Assembly: GCA_002393195.1 (NCBI GenBank)
Contig: DGIK01000060.1
Span: forward strand, 1 to 59,703
Source of the DNA: Bacteroidales bacterium UBA3824
GTDB taxonomy: Bacteria > Bacteroidota > Bacteroidia > Bacteroidales > UBA3824
Reading direction: 5' to 3'
Length of the DNA: 59,703 bases
Part shown: one piece after another, positions 8,642 through 17,535 of the stretch
How positions within the stretch are numbered: position 1 is the first letter of the stretch
Layout of the letters: every line of letters starts with the position of its first letter
Position numbers and translations under genes: made by a program
The notes under the pieces: generated by a model
The model's database searches: none
What the model saw: only the letters and a program-made list of their open reading frames with translations
Told to the model about the DNA's origin: nothing

Positions 8642-10582
8642 ATGAAAAAATATTACGTATTAATGGTTTCGTTGATTGCCGCGACGGCTCTCTGTATGTC
8701 GTGCGGCGACGATGACAACAACGCAGGCGGCGCCCCTTCGTCGAGCGAGGAGGGCAATGCATCAGTTTTTTTGCATAATGTATCGTACACACTTACAGTA
8801 CGTTGCGACGGCTCTATAACCCAAGAGAGCAGCACCGACAATGAGGAAATCTCGTCGATAGTTCCGCAGTTTGGGGAAGCCGAAGTGGCAATGCCTTTGG
8901 TGATGCACGTTGCAGGCAAGGACGTGAGCGGCACATTGACCCTGCAAGACACATACGGCACTTTCGCCGGCACATTGCAAATGCCGATAGACATTGCCGA
9001 CACACTATTGCTCACTGGCACAATTGAAATCCCGGCATCGGGCGACGTGCAGGACAATAGATCCGCAATCTCGTTGGACGACCTTATTCAGAAATGCGGA
9101 CACAAGTACACCGTCAATTTCAAGTACAAAGAATCGCAACCCGTAATCCCTACCGACAGCAAGGCTTATTTTGAGTTCATAATGTCGCCGTGCCAGAGAT
9201 GGCTGCTGGTCAACAACGACAGATACTATTTGAACAGGGAAGGCAAGGTGTGGATTGCGGTGGACAACAAGACTCCCATCGTTACCAATTTTTACAAAAT
9301 ACCATACAACAACGTCAATGGCGGAAAAATCTACACCATCGACCGTGCCGGATTGGTAGATTTGGGAATATTCAATACGCTTTGGGCGGATAGGAACGTA
9401 GGCGCGGAAAATTTCTGGGACGACGGCGATTATTATTATTGGGACGAGGCGCAGACCTGCGTTGAGGCGCCGTTAGAAGTGCCTACTTGCGGCGAAAGGT
9501 GGTCTGACAACAACGATTTTTACAATCTGTGGCGTTTGTACTATTTCAGGGGCAATTACAATGACATTATGGGCTACTACGTGTTGGCGGATGGCTGCTT
9601 CGATATTGATAGCGACCCCTTCATATTTCTGCCGGCTTCTGGCGTCAAAATAGGCGGCTTGCTCACTTCGAAGGGCGTCTATGGCTTGTATTGGTCGTCT
9701 ACCGAATTGGACAGCAAGAACGCTTACCGCCTCTTTTTCCAAAGTCATAATACGGAATGTGATAGTTACCACGACAAATTGTTTGGCGCGTCGTCGGTGA
9801 GGGCAATCAGGCGCGGCAATGCCACAGGAAACAACAACAGCGGCAATGAGGACGAGCCGTTGGAACTTATGCCATTTTTCCCGGAAGATTATCCTGCGGA
9901 GGATGTTGTGGCGTGGTACATAAGCCGCGACGAAGTCAATAATGAGGAGTGGGCATTGTACCTATTCAACGACCAAACATATCTCCTGACGCAGTATATC
10001 GCGGCATCCGATTCGAGGGTGCTATATCGTGCCGGCAATTATGCAATAGAGGGCGACGGCGACCCGACGTATGACAATTTTGAAATGGTGGCAACGGTGG
10101 CTCAGTCCACTATGAGCGTCCGTTTTGAAAATGGCGAAGGCTCTATTTTTGACAGGGTGTTCCATCACGAGAATGGCGACGTGCCGCAGGCTAAGGAATA
10201 CACACGGAACAATCTTAATTCCCAAGCCGTTTATTTCCCGCACGACGAATATTCTGTGGACGATGTGGCGGCGTGGTACCGACAGGTGGATGCATCCGAC
10301 AACGAGTTTGTGCTGCTGTATCTCTTGAAGGACAACCGTTTTGTCGTGATTACCTGCAAGCGAAATGACGAGGAGATTTCCGGACATATCCTGGCGTCTG
10401 GCGTCATTGTGCCGGCAGAAGGCAGCAAGTTGGATTATTACAATATGGTAGTGAATGCTTCCATCAACGAAATGGACGGTTCGAGTTGGCAGATTGAATT
10501 TAAGGACGGCATCGCCCACATCGATAAGTTCTATTTGGAATATCAGGATCTCAATACGCTGAGGCCGATGCTCGGAATGTAG
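8642..10582 (+). CDS. Lipoprotein with FISUMP-like domain and tandem C-terminal repeats (copy 2)
   Basis: 646 residues. An in-frame ATG at 8627 overlaps the previous stop (ATGA), but ATG 8642 gives a better signal peptide (MKKYYVLM, lipobox LCMSC, Cys21, then GDDD). Shared blocks with copy 1 include GKDVSG-LTLQ, FAGTL, IEIPA, GHKY, MSP-QRWL, TNFYK and LWAD-NVGA. The FISUMP-like signature reads FLPASGV, GLYWSSTELDS and SVRAI. The C-terminal modules begin DVVAWY and DVAAWY. It presumably arose by tandem duplication of the gene before it. It ends three bases before the convergent phosphatase gene, so no terminator separates the two units. Confidence 0.8.
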   Translation: MKKYYVLMVSLIAATALCMSCGDDDNNAGGAPSSSEEGNASVFLHNVSYTLTVRCDGSITQESSTDNEEISSIVPQFGEAEVAMPLVMHVAGKDVSGTLTLQDTYGTFAGTLQMPIDIADTLLLTGTIEIPASGDVQDNRSAISLDDLIQKCGHKYTVNFKYKESQPVIPTDSKAYFEFIMSPCQRWLLVNNDRYYLNREGKVWIAVDNKTPIVTNFYKIPYNNVNGGKIYTIDRAGLVDLGIFNTLWADRNVGAENFWDDGDYYYWDEAQTCVEAPLEVPTCGERWSDNNDFYNLWRLYYFRGNYNDIMGYYVLADGCFDIDSDPFIFLPASGVKIGGLLTSKGVYGLYWSSTELDSKNAYRLFFQSHNTECDSYHDKLFGASSVRAIRRGNATGNNNSGNEDEPLELMPFFPEDYPAEDVVAWYISRDEVNNEEWALYLFNDQTYLLTQYIAASDSRVLYRAGNYAIEGDGDPTYDNFEMVATVAQSTMSVRFENGEGSIFDRVFHHENGDVPQAKEYTRNNLNSQAVYFPHDEYSVDDVAAWYRQVDASDNEFVLLYLLKDNRFVVITCKRNDEEISGHILASGVIVPAEGSKLDYYNMVVNASINEMDGSSWQIEFKDGIAHIDKFYLEYQDLNTLRPMLGM

Positions 10583-10585
10583 ATA

Positions 10586-11755
10586 TTAATTGATGCAATA
10601 CCCACCGACAAGAACATCGTCGAGTTGAGGGTATGTGCCGCGCCATTCGTCGATGGCGGCGTTGAGGAGAGCGGCTTGTTCAGATGCAACCTTGGTCTTG
10701 GCGTTGATGCTTACCAAAAGTTCGCGGAATCGGCGCGAGGTGAATTTGCTCATTTTTTCGTTGAGTTGGTCTTGGAAACCGTCAGAAAACATATAAATGT
10801 AATCGCCGTGCTGTACGTCTATCTCGTGGTTTTCAAAATTTTTCATACGCGGATAGATGGCGACGGGATTTTTTATGGCCTTGTATTCAATGAGTTCGGC
10901 GCCGCGCACGAGGTACATTCCATTGTCGGCACCGGCAAAGAGCATTTTCATAGTTTTGAGGTTTAGCACGCAGATAGCCATATCCATACCGTCTTTGGGT
11001 TCGAGGGGGTTGGTGGTCTGACGGAGCGTGGCAATGATACGGCGGCGCATCTCTTCGAGGATTTGGGCGGGGGTGGCGTCGGTGATTTCCACGCTGATTT
11101 CGTTGAGGAAAGCCACGCCGAGCATACTCATGAATGCGCCCGGCACGCCGTGTCCCGTGCAGTCGGCAACGGTGAATATTACGGTGTCGCCAATGCGTTT
11201 CATCCAATAAAAATCGCCGGAAACAATGTTTTTGGGTCGCCAAAATAGGAACACGTCCTGGAACGATTCTTTCAAAATGTCCTGGGACGGGAGGACGGCG
11301 TTTTGGATGAGTTTTGCGTAGCGGATACTGTCGGTAACAGCCTTGTGTTCCTTCTCGATTTCGTTTTTGAGGGTTTGGATGTGCTTGCGCTCCTTCTCTA
11401 TCGAAAGGCTCATATCCCAGAGCATCTTGTTGCGGTCGGAGAGTTCGCGCTGCTGCTGTTCGAGTTTTTTCTGTTCTATGACAAGCGATTCGGTGTCAAC
11501 GAGTTGCGATGCCTTTACCTTGGGCGCGAAAGTGTTTCGCTTGGGTGCTTCGAGTTGTTCTGCAAGATTCTTGTTGATGGTGGCAAGACGGCGAATCTCG
11601 CCTTCTGCTTCGCGTAGTTGAGTGTTGTAGCGGGTTTCGTTGCGACGGACGGCACGCAATACGAGTTGCTTGCGCTTGTAGGTGGTGTAGATGAGAGCCA
11701 CTGCCAGAGCCACAGCAATTATTATGAGTATTATATTGATAATCGAGAGTTCCAT
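10586..11755 (-). CDS. SpoIIE-type PP2C phosphatase with N-terminal membrane anchor (STAND operon)
   Basis: 389 residues: one membrane helix (about 4-24), a coiled coil (about 40-140) and a PPM/SpoIIE serine phosphatase domain (about 155-389). Metal-binding and core motifs are all present: VSGDFYW, DCTGHGVPGAFMS, DGMD, FSDGFQDQ and DDVLVGG. Such phosphatases usually dephosphorylate an anti-sigma antagonist or similar regulator; none is encoded here. It is the last gene of a five-gene minus-strand operon, starting five bases after the lipoprotein gene. It is the likely output module of that operon. The other SpoIIE gene in this window (41688-43703) shares the SIRYA...ALP linker before the catalytic domain. 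Confidence 0.9.
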   Translation of the reverse strand: MELSIINIILIIIAVALAVALIYTTYKRKQLVLRAVRRNETRYNTQLREAEGEIRRLATINKNLAEQLEAPKRNTFAPKVKASQLVDTESLVIEQKKLEQQQRELSDRNKMLWDMSLSIEKERKHIQTLKNEIEKEHKAVTDSIRYAKLIQNAVLPSQDILKESFQDVFLFWRPKNIVSGDFYWMKRIGDTVIFTVADCTGHGVPGAFMSMLGVAFLNEISVEITDATPAQILEEMRRRIIATLRQTTNPLEPKDGMDMAICVLNLKTMKMLFAGADNGMYLVRGAELIEYKAIKNPVAIYPRMKNFENHEIDVQHGDYIYMFSDGFQDQLNEKMSKFTSRRFRELLVSINAKTKVASEQAALLNAAIDEWRGTYPQLDDVLVGGYCIN

Positions 11756-11760
11756 AATGA

Positions 11761-13053
11761 TTATTCGATGTTAAGTTTGTTGAGATCGTCGGTGTGGTAG
11801 ATGTATATAGAATTGCCATATTCGGAATTGCTGCCCATCTGACCTACGTCCGATGTCATAATCCTCGACATATACACGTAATATCCGCCGCCATCGTCAG
11901 GCACTACCGCGAATGGAATCACGCCGCCTTCGAGCGAAATGGTGTTGATGCCTGTTTGTTCGCCAGATTCGGCGTTCAGGCTGATGATTTTGCCGGTGGT
12001 GGTGGTCATCATCCTCGATATGTCGTTGATGTTGCTGATATCCATCGACATCGACATATAGTCGCCAGCAATCATCAATGTGCCGTTGTAGTGGTTGATA
12101 TTGTAAACGTCGGAGATTTCCGTGGTCTGATACTCGTAGATGGTGCTGCCCTTGTAATCGAGTTTTATGATGATGCTGCCCCTTTCCGTGTTGTCGTCGT
12201 CGGTCGTAATATCCGCGTCGGAGATTATTGCGTAGCCGTAGAGAGCGTTGGAGGAAGGGTCGTTGATGGTAATTATGTCTTCAAAAACGTAATCGACGCT
12301 GCCATAATTGAGCAATTCGCCGACGGGCGAGTACACGTAAAATTCGTTTTCAATATTTTGGTCGTCCACGCAAACTATCATTACGTTGCCGCACAATCCA
12401 TATACTTTGTAATGGCTGCTTTCGTCGCAATGGAGATACGGCAGAGAAATTGGATCTATCCATTCGCCATTTTCAAATATTGAGATTACCGGATTGGTGC
12501 CGTGGATGACGGCGTATGCGCTGTTGCTGAGTGGCGCGCAGCCTATGTAAAGGTCGCTTACAATTTCGCTGAGGTCGGTATTTACAATAGTGCCGCCGTC
12601 AAATGTGGCCAACGCGAATGTGGCAGACGGATTGCAATAACTGAATACTGAGCCGCCGTCAGGAGTTACTTCAAAATTGTAATAGTCGTCTTCGTCGGCG
12701 GTGCTGTGGTGCTGATTGCCGTCGGTGGATATATTGAAAGTGTAATCCGGCGAATAGGACATTGTGCCGTCCTTGGTGAGCCTTGTGAATCGGAATCTGT
12801 AATCTTGACTCATTCTGCCCTGCGAATCGTTGGCGTCATCACCCCGGGCAATGGTGCCATTGCGGTAGTCCGACTCCTCAATGGTAATCAGCGAGCCGTC
12901 GGGCAATAGTCGTGGACATCCCACAGATGTAATCGGGAATGTCTTGATGGCCAATTGGTCTTGGCGGACGTATGTCACCTCGTCGTCGTTGCAGGCTATC
13001 AACGCCGTCGCCGCTATCAGAAGTAATATGTATGCTGTTGTCTTCATTGCCAT
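11761..13053 (-). CDS. Lipoprotein of the STAND operon, probable beta-propeller
   Basis: 430 residues with a lipoprotein signal peptide (lipobox LIAC, Cys21, followed by NDDE). ATG 13047 is an equally possible start two codons later. The mature protein is almost all beta-strand, with recurring aromatic and Gly/Asp turns (for example DYNGT-like, NHYNGTLMIAGDY, YYVYMSRI), as expected for a beta-propeller such as those that read out surface ligands. No enzyme motif is seen. It starts seven bases after the barrel gene and ends five bases before the phosphatase gene. Location in periplasm or on the outer surface is inferred. Confidence 0.75.
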   Translation of the reverse strand: MAMKTTAYILLLIAATALIACNDDEVTYVRQDQLAIKTFPITSVGCPRLLPDGSLITIEESDYRNGTIARGDDANDSQGRMSQDYRFRFTRLTKDGTMSYSPDYTFNISTDGNQHHSTADEDDYYNFEVTPDGGSVFSYCNPSATFALATFDGGTIVNTDLSEIVSDLYIGCAPLSNSAYAVIHGTNPVISIFENGEWIDPISLPYLHCDESSHYKVYGLCGNVMIVCVDDQNIENEFYVYSPVGELLNYGSVDYVFEDIITINDPSSNALYGYAIISDADITTDDDNTERGSIIIKLDYKGSTIYEYQTTEISDVYNINHYNGTLMIAGDYMSMSMDISNINDISRMMTTTTGKIISLNAESGEQTGINTISLEGGVIPFAVVPDDGGGYYVYMSRIMTSDVGQMGSNSEYGNSIYIYHTDDLNKLNIE

Positions 13054-13060
13054 AAAAATT

Positions 13061-14257
13061 TTAATGTCCGTAGCCGTATTTGGCGATTGTCTTGTAACAC
13101 ATATTGATTTTGACGCCTATCATAGCCGTGGCTTCTACAATGTGGAAAATGTCGGGGATGTACATCTTGTCGTATGCGAGGTCGGGATTTGACATAGCCG
13201 CGTCGGGGTTGTTGAAAGGCTTGATGTCGCCGCTCAGGCTGAGGTCGCCAAATACCGTAATGCGGTTGAAATTGCGACTGAGCCTTACGCCGCCTATTAT
13301 CGCAAAGTTGATTTTGTTTTTGACGTCGGGGTCGTGCTTTACATCCTCAGATTCGTAACGACGCTCGCCAGGTGTCTCGGTGTAGGCGTTGTAGTGGGAT
13401 TTGAGGAGATATTTGATTTTGGAACCAAAATAGACGGACGGCATCCATTTGCCGCTGCCTATGGGCCAATAAGCCTCAATGTTGATTGGCAAGGACAGAA
13501 ATTTGGACGTCTCCTTGTAGATGAACTGCGAGCGGGCACTGCGGTCGATGGTGCGCGTGTACTCATTTTTGGTATATGCGGGTGCGATGGAGACAGCTAA
13601 ATATTTGTTGAGGTGGTATTCGATGCCAATCTGAATGGTCTCGGTGCTGGATGGGTCGTAGTCGGGTTTCATCTGCAATGTGTCGGTGATGACGTGTACG
13701 GTGTCAAGCAATGGAATCGTCAATGTCTGCCCAAAACTTGCCCACACGGAGAGTTTTGGCGTTGTGTAATAATTGGATATGATTTCAGTGAATGGCACGG
13801 GGTCAGAACTTTTCTGATGCTTGTCGTAAAACGGATTTTTGCCGAGGAATACTTTTGCCGCGCTGTCCGCCTGTTCGTTGTATTCCATCTCTTTGAGGGA
13901 TGCGATGGTGTATTTTTGACGGTCGATTTCGTCGGCGGATTTCAATGAATAATTTTCGCGGATGGCCTGCGATAGTTGTATTGCCTCGTCGTATTTGCCT
14001 GCGAGGTATAGGCGTTGGAGGTTGCGGAGTTGTTCGCCGATTTCTTCGCTGTCGGTGATTGTGACGGCGGGCTTTTGCTGGTTCTTTTTGTTGGGATCCG
14101 ATTGTTGGTTGACGTTGGACGCCGTGTCTATCTGTGCGTCGATGTCGTCGGAAATGACGTTTTGATACAGCGGCAAATCGTTCTGAGCCGTGCCTATGAG
14201 CGGCGCGACTGTAAGAATGATTGCCGTGATTAATATTTGGTAAAATATAATTTTCAT
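13061..14257 (-). CDS. Outer-membrane barrel protein with periplasmic helical domain (STAND operon)
   Basis: 398 residues from ATG 14257, which gives a proper signal peptide (MKIIFYQILITAIILT, cleavage after GTAQ); an upstream in-frame start would only add a charged non-signal stretch inside the STAND gene. Residues about 60-130 form a TPR-like helical segment (QRLYLAGKYDEAIQLSQ). The rest, from about 165, alternates amphipathic strands typical of PorT-like outer-membrane barrels (IQIGIEYHLNKYLAVSIAPAY, FAIIGGVRLSRNF). It begins 14 bp after the STAND gene. In the operon it may be the outer-membrane receptor or channel that talks to the STAND protein's periplasmic part; this is inference. Confidence 0.78.
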   Translation of the reverse strand: MKIIFYQILITAIILTVAPLIGTAQNDLPLYQNVISDDIDAQIDTASNVNQQSDPNKKNQQKPAVTITDSEEIGEQLRNLQRLYLAGKYDEAIQLSQAIRENYSLKSADEIDRQKYTIASLKEMEYNEQADSAAKVFLGKNPFYDKHQKSSDPVPFTEIISNYYTTPKLSVWASFGQTLTIPLLDTVHVITDTLQMKPDYDPSSTETIQIGIEYHLNKYLAVSIAPAYTKNEYTRTIDRSARSQFIYKETSKFLSLPINIEAYWPIGSGKWMPSVYFGSKIKYLLKSHYNAYTETPGERRYESEDVKHDPDVKNKINFAIIGGVRLSRNFNRITVFGDLSLSGDIKPFNNPDAAMSNPDLAYDKMYIPDIFHIVEATAMIGVKINMCYKTIAKYGYGH

Positions 14258-14271
14258 CGTCGTGTCGTGTG

Positions 14272-17200
14272 TTATTGTTTTGCGGAAAAGTCGCTGCCGA
14301 GTATCATATCGCGCTCGCTTTGGGAGAGCGGTTGGAGATTCAATGTCCTCAAAGTGTTGGCGTATGATGTGATGTCGGTGTCCCAAAACCGCAGTTGATT
14401 GTCGTCGGTGAGCGCAAAAAGCACGCCTTTGTTGTTGAAAAACATAGCCTTCGCCTTGCTGTTGTTGAGGCTGTGCTCTTCGATGGCGAGGGGCGTTGCG
14501 TTGAGGTCTTTGGTATTGTAGAGCGAGATGCGCTTATCGGCGGAAGATAGGGCGAGGATGCCTGTCTTCGGGTCATAGACCATATTTTCGAGTTTGGTGT
14601 GTCCGCCGGTCTTGCTGTCAACCACTTTGTTGGTATTGACGTCTATAAACTGCATCGTGCCGTCGCTGTAACATACCACAATCCTATTCATATCGGGAAT
14701 GGCTGTCATCTTAAACGCGCTCTGCCCCGGACGCGGCGAGAGTATGCGGGTCTCCTTGTCGTTGACGTAATCCCACTTGACAAGGCTGCCGTCGTGGCAA
14801 AGTACGTATGCCGTGCCGTTGCCGGTGGCGAGTATGTCGGTGAGCCTTGTATTGAAATCCTTAACATTGTCGCTGGAAGGCTTGCCGGATTTTGGGACGA
14901 TTGCCACTTTGCCGTTGTTGTAAGCCACGGCGCACGTGCCGTCGGGCGCGATGGAGGCGTTTCTTACATAATCTGTATTTACCGGCAATTCTGTGCGGGT
15001 GTTGTTGGAAAGGTCGGCTATGTATGAAGTCTTGTCTTTGAGCGAATACGCCACAATGTTGTGATTGGCAAATACGGCAGATTCCACGGGCATACGCGAA
15101 TTGTTGTCGGATTTGCGCTTGATGAGGTTGGTCTTGCCGCCGGGCATTATTTTGTATTGGAGGATTGTGCCGTCGTCATCAATAGCAACAATGCATCCCG
15201 AAGGATCGATGGCAAAGGATTTGAAAGTGGCGGGTTTGTCAAATTGCAGGGGCTTAATCAAATCGTTTTGCTCCAATGAATACAACATCGCGTCGTAAAG
15301 TTCGGCGTTTTTCTTGGCGTTCATACCGTGCTCCTGACTTATTTTGTAAGCCTCGTTGGCAAGCCGGAGATTGAGCCTCGTGTCCTCGTACTGGTTTTTT
15401 GCCTTCATAGCGAGGGTGTTGCAGAGTGTAATGTAATATTGACGCGAAATCTGGTCTTTGGCAGCCTCGGCAGTTTTTTGCGCGGCTTCGGCTTGTGCTT
15501 GCGCTGTTTCGGCGTCGGCTTGTGCTTTTTTTGCGTCTTCGGCGTTTCGATTGGCTTGATACTCACTGCGTTTCGCCCTATCACGTGCCTCTTGCGCCTC
15601 TTTAAGAGCTAAGGCTGTTTCATTTTGGGCTTTTAGAGCGACATTCTTTGCGCTGTCGGCTGCGTCGCGCTGACGGTCGGCGTTTTGTTTTTCTTGGACG
15701 GCTTCAGCCTCTTTTTCTTTGGCTTTTTGTGCGTTGTCATTGGCTCGTTGCTCACTTTTTTGCGCTTTTGCTGTTTCGTCTTCGGCTTTCCGTTGCGCCC
15801 GCATTGCCATTATGGAAAATATCGTAAGTCCCACTACAAACACGAGGAGACCGACGATTGTGGCGATTAATTTTTTGCGGTGGGAACGTTCTTTGGCTTT
15901 GATAGCCTCGTCGCTCTGTTGGAGGAAAGTCTCGCAAAGTTCGTAACGGCTGGTGGCGGCGCGTAGTTTTTCTTTGTCGGAGCGCAATGATGCGTCGTGT
16001 TTCAAAATCCAATGCGGATTTGGTCGGCATTTCTGATACCAATCGTTAAAAAAAGCATAGTTGCCCTCCGCGAGAAGGAACTCCGGGCTGCGGTTGTTGT
16101 CGATCCAACGCTGCACCTGACCATTGAAATCGTTGAAGACATTGAGGTTGTCCAATTCTTCGACGTCCCATTTGGAGAGCAATTGCCAATTACGTATCAA
16201 TGCCTCGTGCGTAACGTCGAGCACGGTGTCGCCGCTGAGATATTGGGTTTCGAGGCGACCTTCCACCGCAAATGGGCGCAGCAATGTATTGTCCTCGGTG
16301 CGGAAAATATTAAGCACGCCGCACACCGTCGCCGATGTAATGTCGGGATTGTTGATGATGCCGGTGATTTCGTTGAGGGTGCAACGGTTGCGGACTTGGC
16401 GGTTGTTGTCTATCTTGGTGAGCGACTTGAAGGCAGTCTCTATTATTTTTTTGCTTTGATCGGGAGTAATGCCCTTTTCTGCCCAATCGGCGTGGTTCAT
16501 AAAATAATCGTAAGCCGATTCGTAGAGCGTTCCGGCGTGGGCGTTGAGTACGTTGTTGAGGTCGGGCGAATCGTAATATTTTTTTCGGTATTCGGGCAAT
16601 GCGAAGTACCAACGGTCAAATTCGCGTTGCTCCTCGTCGCTGAGAACGTCTTTGGCAATGCCGGCGATTTTGGCGAGGTGGATGAGGTCGAGTTGGTCTT
16701 TGCCGTTGTTGGCGGTCTTCCAAAGTAGGTTGAGCGCGTGTTGCAACACCGGCAGTTGGTCAAAACCTGAATTGAGATTGTTGATGAGCACTTCGGCAAG
16801 ACGCGACGAGACGCTGCCGCCCGCGAGTTGCGCCGGCTCCTCGATTACCTGGCGGATTTCGGAGCGTTTTAGTTGCGGTACAAAAAATTGAGAATATGCT
16901 ATGAATTCTGGCAAATCCTTGAACACCGTGCATTGCGAGATGTAGTCGCTACGCATCGTGAAAATCACAAATATCGGCAAATCTTCGCGTATTGCAATCC
17001 TGACGGTCTCCAATAGAAGGTTGATGGCGGTGTAACAATCGTTGCTGGGCGTGCCGTCGTGGAAGTTTTCGTTCATCGTGAACACTTCCTCAAACTGGTC
17101 GGCGATGATTAAGAGGTTTTTGCCACGATTGGCGATGTCGTCGCCGTCCTCGATGTAGTATTCTGAATTTACGTACATACGGGCAAGCGTCGAAAATCCG

Positions 17201-17535
17201 CGCTTAAACTCCCTCAGCATATAATCGTAGGGCATATCCATTTCCTTGGCGGCACTTTCGGCAAAGCTGGCGAGCGGATTGCGCTGCGGCTTGAAGTCAA
17301 ATACAAGCCAACTATTGAACTTTGCCCTCGTGAATCCGGCGCGTATATAAGGCAACACACCGGCATAGACCATCGACGATTTGCCGTCGCCAGATGCACC
17401 GGTGATGAAAGCCATCTTGTTTTCTTCCAGTAGTTTAGCAATCTGGCGGATGTGGGTGTCGCGCCCCTTGAAGAATATCGATTCTTCTTCCGTGAAAGGT
17501 CTCAGACCCGGATATGGACAGATGCCGTTTTTCAT
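14272..17535 (-). CDS. nSTAND1-type NTPase with membrane helix, long coiled coil and C-terminal beta-propeller
   Basis: 1087 residues. The N-terminus carries the nSTAND1 hallmark PYPGLRPF...FFKGRD (7-26), Walker A GASGDGKSS (46-54) and a Walker B-like LLIIADQFEE. The helical arm extends to about 545. A single membrane helix (about 553-580, IVGLLVFVVGLTIFSIMAM) is followed by an Ala/Lys/Glu-rich coiled coil (about 582-735) and a WD40-like propeller (about 745-1075). STAND proteins are ligand-gated NTPases that oligomerise to trigger an effector. The one helix predicts that NTPase and propeller lie on opposite sides of the inner membrane. It overlaps the TIR-like gene by four bases (ATGA), so the two are translationally coupled. 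Confidence 0.88.
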   Translation of the reverse strand: MKNGICPYPGLRPFTEEESIFFKGRDTHIRQIAKLLEENKMAFITGASGDGKSSMVYAGVLPYIRAGFTRAKFNSWLVFDFKPQRNPLASFAESAAKEMDMPYDYMLREFKRGFSTLARMYVNSEYYIEDGDDIANRGKNLLIIADQFEEVFTMNENFHDGTPSNDCYTAINLLLETVRIAIREDLPIFVIFTMRSDYISQCTVFKDLPEFIAYSQFFVPQLKRSEIRQVIEEPAQLAGGSVSSRLAEVLINNLNSGFDQLPVLQHALNLLWKTANNGKDQLDLIHLAKIAGIAKDVLSDEEQREFDRWYFALPEYRKKYYDSPDLNNVLNAHAGTLYESAYDYFMNHADWAEKGITPDQSKKIIETAFKSLTKIDNNRQVRNRCTLNEITGIINNPDITSATVCGVLNIFRTEDNTLLRPFAVEGRLETQYLSGDTVLDVTHEALIRNWQLLSKWDVEELDNLNVFNDFNGQVQRWIDNNRSPEFLLAEGNYAFFNDWYQKCRPNPHWILKHDASLRSDKEKLRAATSRYELCETFLQQSDEAIKAKERSHRKKLIATIVGLLVFVVGLTIFSIMAMRAQRKAEDETAKAQKSEQRANDNAQKAKEKEAEAVQEKQNADRQRDAADSAKNVALKAQNETALALKEAQEARDRAKRSEYQANRNAEDAKKAQADAETAQAQAEAAQKTAEAAKDQISRQYYITLCNTLAMKAKNQYEDTRLNLRLANEAYKISQEHGMNAKKNAELYDAMLYSLEQNDLIKPLQFDKPATFKSFAIDPSGCIVAIDDDGTILQYKIMPGGKTNLIKRKSDNNSRMPVESAVFANHNIVAYSLKDKTSYIADLSNNTRTELPVNTDYVRNASIAPDGTCAVAYNNGKVAIVPKSGKPSSDNVKDFNTRLTDILATGNGTAYVLCHDGSLVKWDYVNDKETRILSPRPGQSAFKMTAIPDMNRIVVCYSDGTMQFIDVNTNKVVDSKTGGHTKLENMVYDPKTGILALSSADKRISLYNTKDLNATPLAIEEHSLNNSKAKAMFFNNKGVLFALTDDNQLRFWDTDITSYANTLRTLNLQPLSQSERDMILGSDFSAKQ

